Positions 19,090 through 28,645 of a stretch of 64,000 nt of DNA are shown here, in pieces; position 1 is the stretch's first letter; every line of letters starts with the position of its first letter. A program made the position numbers and the translations under genes. A model generated the notes under the pieces. That model saw nothing but the letters and a program-made list of their open reading frames with translations, was not told the origin of the DNA and searched no databases. Source of the stretch: DATARR01 sp044868005 (lineage in GTDB: Bacteria > Acidobacteriota > Thermoanaerobaculia > Multivoradales > UBA5704). The DNA is taken from contig JBIOVX010000303.1 of the NCBI GenBank assembly GCA_044868005.1, positions 1 through 64,000 on the forward strand. Reading direction: 5' to 3'.

Positions 19090-19834
19090 CTAGTAGTAGC
19101 CCACGACGTCGATCACCAGGTGCAGCACACCGTCGGCGAAGGCCGCGAAGGCGCCATCGGCGGCGAGCAGGATGGTGGCGTTGTTGGCGCGCGTGCGGCC
19201 GGGGAGGTAGCTGATCGTGTTGGTATCGGTCCCCACGTCGTCGCCGGGATAGAGCCGCAGATAGCTGCCTGAGGCCGGTTCCACCACCGTGACGTTGAGC
19301 GCCAAGGCCCGCGCCGTGGCCGGCACACCGCAATGTCCGAGGAGGTTGAAGGTGCGCGCGTTGCCCGCCGTCAGACCGGGGGCGTCGGGGCCGCGGGTGT
19401 CGACGGCGCGGCAGGGGGCGACGGTGAAGAAGTCGAGCGGCCCGGCCTCGGCAGGGGGCTTGTCGTAGCTGATCCTGCGTACCTGGCCGCCGTTGGCGTA
19501 GTAGAGCGCCTGGGTGTTGCCGTGGGGGCCGAAACGGAGGTGCACGGCGCTGCCGATGCCCAGGCCGGTGGCGAAGTCGGCGGCCGACCACACGCCCCCC
19601 AAATGGCTCAGCTTGAAGATCCAGCCGCAGGTCCAGTCGCTCGCCAAATAGATCCCATCACCGGCCGTCGGGGGTGAAGGCGAGAGCTGTGGGCAAGCCG
19701 ACGTTGGCGATCGGGGTGTCCGAGAAGCCGGCGGGGACTGCGGCATCCGCCGGGTGCGCCGCCGCAACCGCGAGCAGCAGCACGGCGAGGCGGCAGGGCC
19801 TTGGCGCCCGGCGGAGTAACCGGCGAGAGCTCAT
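19090..19834 (-). pseudogene. Glucose/sorbosone-dehydrogenase-like pseudogene with internal deletion
   Basis: Two fragments in different frames make a broken copy of the 8.25-kb gene. Fragment 1 (19834 to 19658, 58 codons) has a signal peptide followed by VPAGFSDT...ALAFTPDGR and a stop; it matches residues about 35-60 of the intact protein. Fragment 2 resumes in another frame at GDGIYLASDW, which matches GFDGAYLFGD about 280 residues further on. It continues through GGQVRRIS into an intact copy of the shared C-terminal domain (APCRAVDTR, GHCGVP, ending VVGYY). The whole catalytic propeller centre, including the His block, is gone. The junction contains ACGGCCGG, suggesting a short-homology deletion. 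Confidence 0.85.
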
Positions 19835-19919
19835 GGATGAAGTCTATATCTAGGAGGCCGCGGGGATCGACCGCGTCTTAGGGACGCATAGAGATAAGAA
19901 AATGGGCTAAAGTAGAGAG

Positions 19920-21860
19920 ATGAAGCACCTCAACCCGCTCTGGCTTGCCGTTTTCTGCTTCGTGGCATCCGCTGCCCACGGCCAGACGAATGCGACGCCC
20001 CATCCTGGGTTCCCGGCCCCTCCCAATGGCAACAATCTTGGCCTCGTCACTTACGGCAAGGCTCTGGTGGTGGACCTGGACAACAATGGCGGTCAGCAGG
20101 AGATCGTGGTCGGCACGAACATGGGCAGATTGATCGTGCTCAACCATAATGGAACGATCCGAACGGGCTGGGCGGGCGGCCAGACCCTGCGTTCCGAAGT
20201 CGCTTCCAGCCCGGCCGCGGGCAACCTCGCCGGAGACGGCAAGCTCGAGATCGTCGTGGGCTCGGGCTCGGCCGTACCGGGCAACGAGGACGGCGAGGTC
20301 GTCGCGTTCAACGCCGACGGCTCGGTCCTCTGGCGCTTCAGTCCGCTCGACCATTATCCGCTCGACGGCCAGCCGGACGCCGTCTTCGGTACTCCGGCGC
20401 TCGGGGACCTCGATGGCGACGGTCTGGACGACGTAGCCTTCGGCGCCTTCGATTTCCGGGTCTGGGCTTTGAAGGGAACCAACGGCACGGTCCTCCCCGG
20501 CTGGCCGGTGTTCGTGCGCGATAGCATCTGGAGCTCCCCGGCCATGGCCGACCTCGACGGCAACGGCAGCCTCGAGGTGATCATCGGCTCGGACGTCCAC
20601 CTCGAGGGACCGCCCATCAATACCCCCCAGGGAGGCGCTCTCTGGGCTTTCCGGAGCAATGGCACGCAACATCCGGGGTTCCCGCGTTTCCTGGCCTATC
20701 CTAACAACCCGGGATTCGAGGTTGGCATCCAGGCCTCGCCTGTCGTCGGCGATATCACCGGTGACGGCTGTCCCGAGATCATTGTCGGCACAGGTCAGCC
20801 ATGGCCCAACGGCGGCACGACGATCGGCCGGTTCCTGCATGTTTATCAGCGGGACGGTACGATCCCCCCGGGCTGGCCGCAACCCCTGGTGGGCCAGGTC
20901 GTCGGCTCTCCCGCGCTCGGTAACCTCGACGGCGACGCCGCGCTGGAGATCGTCGCGCCGGTGGTCAAATATGCGGACATGGGGAGCTTCGTAGCGCCGA
21001 ACGAGGGCCATCTCTATGCCTTCAATGGCGACGGCACCCAGATCTTCACCCTTCGGCCCAAAACCTATACGGGAGTCAGCGCTGACACCATCGGCGAGCC
21101 GATCATCGCCCAGATCGGCGCCAACAACCCGGCGATCCTGGTGAGCTCGGTCGGCTTCGACGTCGCGATCATCTCGAAGACGGGAACCCCGCTCTCCGAG
21201 GAAGGTCCGCCTTACGATGGCGGCAAGCTGATCTACACGACGCAGCGTCCGGTCGCCGGACCCGCGGTGGCCGACCTGGACGACAACGGCACGCTCACCA
21301 TCGTCGCGGCCTCGGGCAAGGTGGTGAGCGACCCCGACGACCTCGGCGTCTTCGCGTGGGATGCCGGCGCGGTCGGCGCCATGCCCTGGCCGATGTTCCG
21401 GCAGGGTCCGAAACGCACGGGCAAAGCGCCCGGAACCGCCGGCTGTGCCCTTCCTCCGAAACCGCTGGACTTCTACACCTTGACGCCCTGCCGGGTCTCC
21501 GACTCGCGGCAGGCGGGGAATCTCACCTACGGCGGCCCCAAGCTCGTCGGCGGGGAACAGCGCACCGTCACCTTTTACAGCAATCCGAACATGAATTGCG
21601 GCGTGCCGAACACGGCCAAGGCGGTGGCGGTCAACGTCACCGTGACCGAAGCGAATCAGAGCGGCTTCCTGAGCCTCTTCCCTGGGGGGGACGGCGTGCC
21701 CGCCGCCAGCACTATCAACTTTCAGGCCAACCAGACGCGTGCCAACAATGCGGTGATGCCCTTGTCGTTTGACGACCGCGGCAACCTGACCGTGTACGTC
21801 AGCATGGCGCCCGGCGGTCAAGTGCATGTGATTCTCGATGTTTTCGGCTACTTTCAGTAA
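19920..21860 (+). CDS. Secreted VCBS/FG-GAP-like propeller with C-terminal Cys-pair/GYF domain
   Basis: The 646-residue product has a signal peptide (about 1-22) and then several FG-GAP-type repeats with calcium-loop sequence (VVDLDNNGG, GDLDGDGLDD, ADLDGNGSLE, GNLDGDAALE, ADLDDNGTL), typical of an extracellular beta-propeller. Residues 517-646 are the shared domain (TPCRVSDSR, MNCGVP, ending VFGYFQ). No catalytic motif is seen, so a binding or structural role is likely. TAAAGT lies six bases before the ATG, so the mRNA may be leaderless. It is divergent from the pseudogene. Confidence 0.85.
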   Translation: MKHLNPLWLAVFCFVASAAHGQTNATPHPGFPAPPNGNNLGLVTYGKALVVDLDNNGGQQEIVVGTNMGRLIVLNHNGTIRTGWAGGQTLRSEVASSPAAGNLAGDGKLEIVVGSGSAVPGNEDGEVVAFNADGSVLWRFSPLDHYPLDGQPDAVFGTPALGDLDGDGLDDVAFGAFDFRVWALKGTNGTVLPGWPVFVRDSIWSSPAMADLDGNGSLEVIIGSDVHLEGPPINTPQGGALWAFRSNGTQHPGFPRFLAYPNNPGFEVGIQASPVVGDITGDGCPEIIVGTGQPWPNGGTTIGRFLHVYQRDGTIPPGWPQPLVGQVVGSPALGNLDGDAALEIVAPVVKYADMGSFVAPNEGHLYAFNGDGTQIFTLRPKTYTGVSADTIGEPIIAQIGANNPAILVSSVGFDVAIISKTGTPLSEEGPPYDGGKLIYTTQRPVAGPAVADLDDNGTLTIVAASGKVVSDPDDLGVFAWDAGAVGAMPWPMFRQGPKRTGKAPGTAGCALPPKPLDFYTLTPCRVSDSRQAGNLTYGGPKLVGGEQRTVTFYSNPNMNCGVPNTAKAVAVNVTVTEANQSGFLSLFPGGDGVPAASTINFQANQTRANNAVMPLSFDDRGNLTVYVSMAPGGQVHVILDVFGYFQ

Positions 21861-21948
21861 GCCGCTCACGGTTTTCCTCGCAGGGTTTTGAGCCACGAGC
21901 TACACCCCCCATTATGGGTTTCGGAAGGGGAGCGCGGCGTAAAGTGTG

Positions 21949-22626
21949 ATGGCGAAACAGGAGCTGGAGGTTTGGGATCGGCACTGGCGGCGGCTGCGCC
22001 GGCAGAGCTCGCTCTTCGGAGCGGTGGCTATGCTCGTGCGCCGGCTCGTGCTGAGCAGGGCCGTCCGTCACTACGCCGGTCGATACTTCGCGCCTGACGG
22101 CTGGTTTGCGGATGCAGGGTGCGGCACGGGCCAGGCCTCCGAGCAAATCGAGCCCGCCGCGCGACGTCTGTTGGGGCTCGATTTTTCCCTCGAGGCGCTG
22201 CTTGACGCTCGCCGAACGTCCTCCTATCGCGCCTTGGTACAGTGCGACATCCGTCTCCTGCCCTTCCGCGACGGCTCCTTTTCGGGGGTCTGGAATCTAG
22301 GGGTCATGGAGCATTTCCCCCGTCGGGAAGGGGAAGAGATCTTGCGGGAGCTCGCCCGCGCGCTGCGGCCGGGCGGCACCGTCCTCCTGTTCTGGCCGCC
22401 CGAACTGGGTTCCTCGCGCCTCGTCCTTGGCCCGATCGAGCGGTTTCGCACCTACCTTACCGGCAAGAAGTTCGAGTTCTTTCCTGCGGAGGTCAATCGC
22501 ATGCGTTCGTTCCGCCACGCCCGGTCCATGCTGTGCGCAGGCAAGTTGGAGCCGGTCGCGGTACATTTTTCGTTGCGCGATCTCTTCATCCACTTCGTGG
22601 TCGTGGGCCGGAAGCTTCCGGCGTGA
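21949..22626 (+). CDS. Class I SAM-dependent methyltransferase
   Basis: The 225-residue protein has motif I ADAGCGTGQASEQI, the acidic LGLDFSLEAL, and LGVMEHFPR after it, as in UbiE/COQ5-like small-molecule methyltransferases. A hydrophobic C-terminal stretch (FIHFVVVGRKL) is short for a membrane helix. ATG 21949 is used; GTG 21946 is also possible. The next gene starts within its stop (GTGA), linking it to a GT2/GT-C protein. Confidence 0.8.
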   Translation: MAKQELEVWDRHWRRLRRQSSLFGAVAMLVRRLVLSRAVRHYAGRYFAPDGWFADAGCGTGQASEQIEPAARRLLGLDFSLEALLDARRTSSYRALVQCDIRLLPFRDGSFSGVWNLGVMEHFPRREGEEILRELARALRPGGTVLLFWPPELGSSRLVLGPIERFRTYLTGKKFEFFPAEVNRMRSFRHARSMLCAGKLEPVAVHFSLRDLFIHFVVVGRKLPA

Positions 22627-24896
22627 CCAGGATCGTTGCGGTCGTAGCCGCCTACGACGAAGAAGGAACGATCGAGGCCCTCACCCGGCGTCTCCATGCA
22701 ACCTTTCGGAGCATGGCGAGCGTCGAAGGCGAGATGCTCTTCGTGGTGGAGGGCCGCGACCGCACCAAAGAGATCCTTGAACGGCTCTCCGCCGAGCTTC
22801 CCGGCATCCGCGTCCTCTACAATCCGCGACCCTCCGGCCTGGGCAACGCATTCCGCCGCGGCTTCGCGGCGGTGCCGGCCGATGCCGACCTCGTCGTGAC
22901 GCTGGACGCGGATCTCAATCACCAGCCGGAGGAGATTCCCCGCTTGTTGGCGCGGATGTCCGAGTCGGACTGCGACGTTCTCGTGGGGTCGAGATTCCTG
23001 GACACCAGCAGGGTCGAAGGGACACCGCTCTGGAAGCGGCTCCTTTCGGGATCGATCAACCTGCTCATGCGCTTTCTTTATGGCGTGAGCACTCGCGACA
23101 AAACGTCCGGCTTTCGCATCTACCGAGCCGAAGCATTGCGCCGCATCGAGTTCCGGCGCAACGGCTTCGCCTTCTTGCCCGAAATGCTGATCCGGGCTCA
23201 TCAGTTGGGCCTGACGGTGCAGGAGGAGCCGATCCTCTTCATCTTCCGCCGCCAGGGCCGGTCCAAGATGGCCTTCTGGCACACCAGCCTCAGCTATCTG
23301 GCCCTGCTGGGAACCCGGCTCGATGCCCGCGCTCTGGCGGTTCTCGGCCTTTTGCTTGCCGGACTAGCCTTGCGGATTGTGCTCACCTTTCCGGCCCACA
23401 AGTACGTGGCCGATGCCGATTCTTTGCTGACTGGAATGCGCGCCTTCCAGGTGCTGCGAGGTGAGACTCCGGTCTTTTTCTCGGGGGTTCGCATCGGCTC
23501 GATCGAGCCCCATGTGGCGGCGGCCGTGTTCCTGATTCTGGGTGCCTCGCGGACCACTCTGGCCCTGGTCCCCGTGCTCTTCGGTTTTGGCCTGCTGCTG
23601 GTCCTGTATGGCTTCTATCGCCAGCTTTTTCCGCCGGGCTTGGCCCTCCTGGCGCTGCTCTTTGTGGCGTTTCCGTCCCCTGTGTTCATCGCCTGGACCT
23701 CCATGCCGGACGGCTATCCAGCCACCCTCTTCCTATGTGGCGCCATCCTCTGGACGGCGGCGCTGCTGCAACGCGGCGGCCCGAGCCGCGCGCGGGTATT
23801 CTTGTTCGGAATCGCTGCCGGATTGGGCTGGTGGCAGTCCTTCCAGACCCTGGGGGTCCTCGGCGCGGCCCTCGTCTGGCTGCTGTGGACCCGGCCTGAG
23901 CTGCGGCGCCGGCCACGCCTCTGGGCCTTGGGTCTGGCAGGCTTTATCGTGGGCGCTTTCCCCTGGATCGCCTTCAACGTCGTTTGGCCGCTCAAGACGT
24001 TCCGGGGCAACTATGCGGTCCGGCCCGCGCAAGGGATGGAAGCCATAGTTTCCAACGTTCAATACTTCCTCACCTATAGCCTGCCGGAGCTCGTGACGCC
24101 GGTCAGCGAGGCTTGGACGAACCTCCTGGCCGATCCCGCCCTCGATCTACACGAGCGCCTGCGTCTCCCGGTGCGGTTCCTCTTTGCGGCTGTGAGTCTG
24201 TTGTTTCTCGCTGCGCCCGCGCTGCGCGGACGGTGGGCCCGCGCGGTGCGCAAACGGGTCGGCTTCCCGACGTGGCTCCTGTTCGTTCTGGTGATCGCGG
24301 CCTATGCTGTGCTCAATATCGTTTCGGAGGCTGGTCAGGCGAGGGGCGTCTCGGTGCGCTACGTTTTGCCGCTATACCTCTTGATTCCGGGAATCCTCGC
24401 GGTCTTCCTATCGGTCGCCGCGGCGCGGAACCGAGCGCTGGCCGCGCTCCTCATCGGCGTGTTGCTCCTCTTCAACATCACCGGCTATCACTGGCCTGGA
24501 CGGGCCTCGCGCCGGGCTTGGCGCGAGGGTGCCGAGCACGACCACCGATTGATCGAGCTGCTCCGGCGCCGTGGTGTCACAGGTTTGGTCGGCGGCTACT
24601 GGACGACCTATCCCATCAACTTCCTGAGCCACGAGCGTATCCTGGCCTTACCCTGCAGCTCGGACTATTACGACTACCGGGGACACCGCCCCCCCGACCG
24701 TCTCTACCGGTGGGCCCTGGTTTCGGCCTGGCCCGAGGAGCTGGAGAGGTGGGCAGCCCGGGCGGGCATTCAAGGCTCGCTGGAGCTTGCTGCACCTCAG
24801 CGCGCTGCCCTCATCCTGGCGCACAACCCCGAAAATCCCGTGACGCAGGAGCAACTCCTCGACAGGCTGATAGCGACCTGCAAAACTCTGGATTGA
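22623..24896 (+). CDS. GT2 domain fused to polytopic GT-C-like membrane protein
   Basis: The GTG at 22623 overlaps the methyltransferase stop. Residues about 1-235 are a DPM1-like GT2 domain (VVAAYDEEGTIEALTRRL, LDADLNHQPEEIPRL, TRDKTSGFRIYR). From about residue 237 onward roughly ten membrane helices follow, with a loop VADADSLLTGMRAFQVLRG after the first, as in GT39-like transferases, and a soluble tail from about 630. A fusion would couple making a polyprenyl-phosphate sugar with its use on the outer side. Total length is 757 residues. Confidence 0.8.
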   Translation: MTRIVAVVAAYDEEGTIEALTRRLHATFRSMASVEGEMLFVVEGRDRTKEILERLSAELPGIRVLYNPRPSGLGNAFRRGFAAVPADADLVVTLDADLNHQPEEIPRLLARMSESDCDVLVGSRFLDTSRVEGTPLWKRLLSGSINLLMRFLYGVSTRDKTSGFRIYRAEALRRIEFRRNGFAFLPEMLIRAHQLGLTVQEEPILFIFRRQGRSKMAFWHTSLSYLALLGTRLDARALAVLGLLLAGLALRIVLTFPAHKYVADADSLLTGMRAFQVLRGETPVFFSGVRIGSIEPHVAAAVFLILGASRTTLALVPVLFGFGLLLVLYGFYRQLFPPGLALLALLFVAFPSPVFIAWTSMPDGYPATLFLCGAILWTAALLQRGGPSRARVFLFGIAAGLGWWQSFQTLGVLGAALVWLLWTRPELRRRPRLWALGLAGFIVGAFPWIAFNVVWPLKTFRGNYAVRPAQGMEAIVSNVQYFLTYSLPELVTPVSEAWTNLLADPALDLHERLRLPVRFLFAAVSLLFLAAPALRGRWARAVRKRVGFPTWLLFVLVIAAYAVLNIVSEAGQARGVSVRYVLPLYLLIPGILAVFLSVAAARNRALAALLIGVLLLFNITGYHWPGRASRRAWREGAEHDHRLIELLRRRGVTGLVGGYWTTYPINFLSHERILALPCSSDYYDYRGHRPPDRLYRWALVSAWPEELERWAARAGIQGSLELAAPQRAALILAHNPENPVTQEQLLDRLIATCKTLD

Positions 24897-24901
24897 TGGC
24901 T

Positions 24902-25894
24902 TTATCGGGCCTTTTCCGCGATCATCGAGAGAGGAAGGCTCCAGTAACGGTAGATCCAGCTTCCCGTGGCGCGGCTGCGCAGCAGCCGGTGGATCAGCTC
25001 ACGGCCCCAAGACGTCGCGGCAAGGCGCCGCAGAAGGCCGGGCGCGCCCTCCAGGAAGTCCTTGTCCGGATACAGCAGGCGATAGCGGATCGTACGTGGC
25101 GAAAGGCGGCGGCAGCGGAAGCCGTTCCGGCGCAGCGCTGCTTTATATTCCGCGAGGCTGTAGAAGTTCTCGTTGATTCCCGCCTCCGTCTCGACGTTGT
25201 GTGGCTTGTTGCCGGGAATCGCCTCCTTCTTGCAGGCTTCCGAGACGAAGACCAGCCGGCCTCCCGGCCGCAGCACGCGCCACACCTCGGCGAAGAGGCG
25301 GTCGATATCCGAGGAGTGGTGGATCGCCGCGCAACTGAAGACGGCGTCCGCCCAACCATCGACGAGCGGCAGCCGATGGGCGTCCGCTCGCACACGCTCG
25401 AGATGGATGTCGTCCATCTCCAGGAAAATCTCCGCGGTCTCCAAGCCGAGAAATCGGGTGGTGAGGACATCGACCGCGACGACTTCCCCGGCGCGCCCCA
25501 GGGTCTTGAGAAAGCGGGACGACCAGGTGCGGCCGGCGCCCAGATCCACGACACGCTGGCCTGTGAAATCGACTTTCTCGAAAATCTGGAAGAAGTCGGG
25601 AGCCACGTGAGGCCAAGGCTCGTGCGGGAAGCAAGGCAGAGCCGTCATGACCGGGACCAGCCCCTCGTGCAGAGGTCCTGCGAGCTGGATCCAACCGTTC
25701 ACCTCGCTCGCCAGGGTCTCGTCCTCGGGGTCGAGGAAGTCCGGGATCCCTTTACGGATGGGAAAGGCATTTCCGCAATGGCAACGCAGCTCCCCCTCGC
25801 GCACCTCGCGTGTGGTCTCCTCGGCCACCGTCAAGGAGAGACCCCCGGAACGGCAGATGGGACAACGGATCGCACCGACCATTTCCCGCTTCAC
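24902..25894 (-). CDS. SAM methyltransferase with Trm112-like zinc ribbon
   Basis: The 330-residue product starts at GTG 25894 behind GAGGTGG. An N-terminal zinc ribbon (CPIC ... CHC, about 11-40, followed by FPIRKGIPDFL) resembles Trm112-like domains on sugar methyltransferases. The Rossmann domain follows: VVDLGAGRTWSSRFL, ADAHRLPL, and SCAAIHHSSD. The C-terminus is basic and aromatic. Its stop is five bases from the stop of the convergent GT2/GT-C gene. Substrate unknown. Confidence 0.82.
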   Translation of the reverse strand: MKREMVGAIRCPICRSGGLSLTVAEETTREVREGELRCHCGNAFPIRKGIPDFLDPEDETLASEVNGWIQLAGPLHEGLVPVMTALPCFPHEPWPHVAPDFFQIFEKVDFTGQRVVDLGAGRTWSSRFLKTLGRAGEVVAVDVLTTRFLGLETAEIFLEMDDIHLERVRADAHRLPLVDGWADAVFSCAAIHHSSDIDRLFAEVWRVLRPGGRLVFVSEACKKEAIPGNKPHNVETEAGINENFYSLAEYKAALRRNGFRCRRLSPRTIRYRLLYPDKDFLEGAPGLLRRLAATSWGRELIHRLLRSRATGSWIYRYWSLPLSMIAEKAR

Positions 25895-25952
25895 ATTTCC
25901 ACCTCGGGCGCAAGGGTATCATCGCCGCCCCGGTCTGCTAGAGTGCGCCCCG

Positions 25953-25979
25953 ATGCCCGCTAGAGACTGTCCCGCGTGA
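25953..25979 (+). CDS. Possible eight-codon leader peptide
   Basis: ATG at 25953 opens a frame of eight codons whose TGA overlaps the GTG start of the following membrane protein as GTGA. TAGAGT (25939-25944) lies eight bases before the ATG. This would allow a leaderless mini-ORF to feed ribosomes onto the next gene. It is too short to judge by coding statistics. Confidence 0.3.
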   Translation: MPARDCPA

Positions 25980-28645
25980 GTGCGATTCCCGATCTCGCTG
26001 CCGTCACCGCGGTTGCGGTGGGGCTCCTCTGGGGGTGCGGATTCCTCGTCGCGCGGCTCCTGGTGCCGCGACGCTGGTGGCCCTTCCTGCCGCTTCTGGC
26101 TCCATTCCTGGGCTTCGCGCTGATCTCCGCCGTCGGCCATTATCTGGGCGCCGCAGGGTATCCCTTGCGCTCGGCGCGCTGGCTCTTCGTCGTCCTTGCC
26201 GCGGCCGGCTGGGCTTTGGTCCTCCTCGACCGCCGGCTGCGCCGCCTCCCTCGCAGCTCCCTGGCGGCCCTGGGCATCTGTCTCCTTGCATTCCTGCTCT
26301 CCATCGCCCCCCTGGCCGCGCTGGGATACTTGACTACGGTGGGGGGGACCATCGACGGCATCTCCTACGCCACCCGCGCCGAGTATCTGCAGGACTCGCC
26401 TCTCACGGTTCCGCAGGTCCCTCCCGGTCAGCCGTGGCTCGGCTGGGTCCAGGCCCAGATGGTCCCTCTGCTCCGCGTCGGTGACGTATACGTGGTCGGC
26501 CTCCTCGGGCTGCTCACCGGGCGGCGCAGCTTCGAGCTGCTGACCCTGGTGTCGGGCCTGTTCTACGGTCTGACGGCGGGCTCGGTTTTCGTTTGGACCC
26601 GTGGCTCCCTCGGCTTCCGCCGCGGTGCCGCGCTGCTCGCCGCGGCCCTGGTGGGAATCAGCAACCTCCTTCTCTGGGCGGTCTATGACAACTTTCTGTC
26701 CCAGACCATCGCCATCAGCTTCTTTCCCCTCCTGCTCTGCTTCGGGGTCGAAGGGCGGCGCCGGCGGGGGTGGCGGATTGCGATCCTGTTCGGGGTGCTC
26801 CTTGTGACGCTCGCTTCGGTCTATCCCGTCTATGCGGTCTACGCCCTGCTCTGTGTGCTCTGCTTCTGGGCGGCCGCACAGTTCTTGGGCTCCCGCGGGC
26901 TCCGCCGGCCGGGCCTCGGGAGGGCGATGGTCCTCTGGTGGCTGGTCGCCTTCACCGCGGCAGCCGCTTGGAACGGCGTCGCCCTCCTGCGTGCCAAGAC
27001 CGAGATCGGGTTCGTCTCCGGCCTCCTGACCCCCGGCGGAACACAGATCATCGGCCGCGGCAACATCCTGATCTTTCCCCCCGCCGTCGAGATCCTCGGT
27101 CTGATCGCCCATGCGGCTTCGGCCCATGGCTCGGGGTGGGCGCGCGTTCCGGCGCCAATCCTGACAGCTCTCGGTCTGGGCTTCGCCGGGCTGGCCGTCT
27201 ATGGCTGGTGGCGGCTGGAGCGGCGCGCCCGCCTCGCCGCCGCAGCCCTGCTGCTGACCAGTGTCCTGTTCGCCGTCCAGCAGCGCTGGGGCATCGATCC
27301 GCCGCACGGCTACCCTTACGGCTGGTTCAAGGCGATCTCGGTGCTGACACCCCAGGTCTTGGCGCTGGTCGCGGCCGGGATCGCGGCGGTATGGCGCCTT
27401 CGTGGGTGGCGGTGGATGGCCGCGGGTGCGGCCTTCCTGCTCCTCGCCGTCAATGCGAAACACACGCTATGGACCGGGTCTTACGCCGTAAAGAGCCTGG
27501 TGGTGCTGGACCGGGAGCTGATCGAGACGACGCGGGCGGCCGCGCGCCTGCAGCCCGGCGCGTGGGCCCTGGTCGACCTCTCGCCGGGTCTGCAGCAGCA
27601 CTGGCTCGGCGTCTTGTTGCGCGACCGCAAGATCCATTACCGCGAGCGCCTCTTCACCCAGCACGTGGAAACCCCGGGGGGAGCGAACGCCTTGTTCCAG
27701 TACGCTCTGGTGGAGAAGAGCCTGGATGCCCGCCGGCGGGCCTCTCTGGACGAGCCTTGGTATGCCCCCGGGAGCTATGACCGCGTCTGGCAGAACGAGC
27801 GCTATGAGCTGCGGCGGCGCCGGGACGCCCTGCTGGCGAGCCTGGCCTGGGGTCGCCTCTGGCCGCCGGGAGAATCGGTGGAGGTCGCGATCGCTCCGCG
27901 GCCCCGCGCTGTGGCGCTGCAGGTGGGGGCGGAGCGAGAGCAGACAGAGATGAGCCCCGGTCAGCCCCGGACGGTGCAGGTGCACGTCTACAGCATGGAC
28001 GCCAACCGGTTCACCTTGCCCGGTGCGGCCTCGCCGGCGAGTCTCCCGGCCGGCGGCTGGATCCTGGATTTCGACCTGCGGTGCGTCCCCGGCGGGCGCA
28101 TGGGGCTCGGCCACGCCGCGGGCAATGCCGTCCTGGCAGAGGTCCGGGTCTTGGGCGCAACCACGGGGCAGCCCGGGGCCTGTCTGGAGCGAGCTCCACT
28201 CCGCACGGGCGCCGCCTATGTGGAGCAGGAGATCCAGGAGGACGGGCGGGTCCGGCTCGACGCCGCGCTGGTGCGGCCGGAGGGCTCCGGAGAGCGCATC
28301 TACCGCCTCGGCCTTCACATCATCGACCCCGCCCAGCAGAAGCTGTTCGGCGTCTGGGGGCTCGATTTCCCGCCGGGTCAGCGGGTGCGGCACGGCAGCT
28401 TGCAGCTCGATCTGCGCGACCGCTCCTCGCGCGGCGAGGTCGACGGCCGGCCGGCGGAGCTCGCGACCGGCAGCTACGACGTCGAGGCGGGCTCGTTCGA
28501 GGGGGACGTCGTCTGGTGGCAGCTCAACCCGATCGAGCAACTCGCGATCGAGCCGATGCTATGGTTCCGGCGCTCCAGGACCGGATCGGCGGAGGTGACC
28601 CGCGCCATCCCCGTAGCCCGGGTCAAGGTCCTCCCGGCTCCCTGA
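25976..28645 (+). CDS. Large polytopic membrane protein with C-terminal soluble domain
   Basis: The 889-residue protein begins at GTG 25976. About residues 5-500 hold around twelve hydrophobic segments; about 510-889 are soluble and probably periplasmic. The layout resembles GT-C transferases or O-antigen-polymerase-like proteins, but no clear acidic DE motif is seen after the first helix, so I do not assign a reaction. The C-terminal region is beta-rich in appearance and not recognised. The 3' end overlaps the convergent GT2 gene by 23 bases. Confidence 0.75.
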   Translation: MSAIPDLAAVTAVAVGLLWGCGFLVARLLVPRRWWPFLPLLAPFLGFALISAVGHYLGAAGYPLRSARWLFVVLAAAGWALVLLDRRLRRLPRSSLAALGICLLAFLLSIAPLAALGYLTTVGGTIDGISYATRAEYLQDSPLTVPQVPPGQPWLGWVQAQMVPLLRVGDVYVVGLLGLLTGRRSFELLTLVSGLFYGLTAGSVFVWTRGSLGFRRGAALLAAALVGISNLLLWAVYDNFLSQTIAISFFPLLLCFGVEGRRRRGWRIAILFGVLLVTLASVYPVYAVYALLCVLCFWAAAQFLGSRGLRRPGLGRAMVLWWLVAFTAAAAWNGVALLRAKTEIGFVSGLLTPGGTQIIGRGNILIFPPAVEILGLIAHAASAHGSGWARVPAPILTALGLGFAGLAVYGWWRLERRARLAAAALLLTSVLFAVQQRWGIDPPHGYPYGWFKAISVLTPQVLALVAAGIAAVWRLRGWRWMAAGAAFLLLAVNAKHTLWTGSYAVKSLVVLDRELIETTRAAARLQPGAWALVDLSPGLQQHWLGVLLRDRKIHYRERLFTQHVETPGGANALFQYALVEKSLDARRRASLDEPWYAPGSYDRVWQNERYELRRRRDALLASLAWGRLWPPGESVEVAIAPRPRAVALQVGAEREQTEMSPGQPRTVQVHVYSMDANRFTLPGAASPASLPAGGWILDFDLRCVPGGRMGLGHAAGNAVLAEVRVLGATTGQPGACLERAPLRTGAAYVEQEIQEDGRVRLDAALVRPEGSGERIYRLGLHIIDPAQQKLFGVWGLDFPPGQRVRHGSLQLDLRDRSSRGEVDGRPAELATGSYDVEAGSFEGDVVWWQLNPIEQLAIEPMLWFRRSRTGSAEVTRAIPVARVKVLPAP

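Noticed and set aside
19878..21896. Open frame antisense to the propeller gene
   Set aside because: It mirrors the calcium-loop repeats in complement and has no export signal or known motif.
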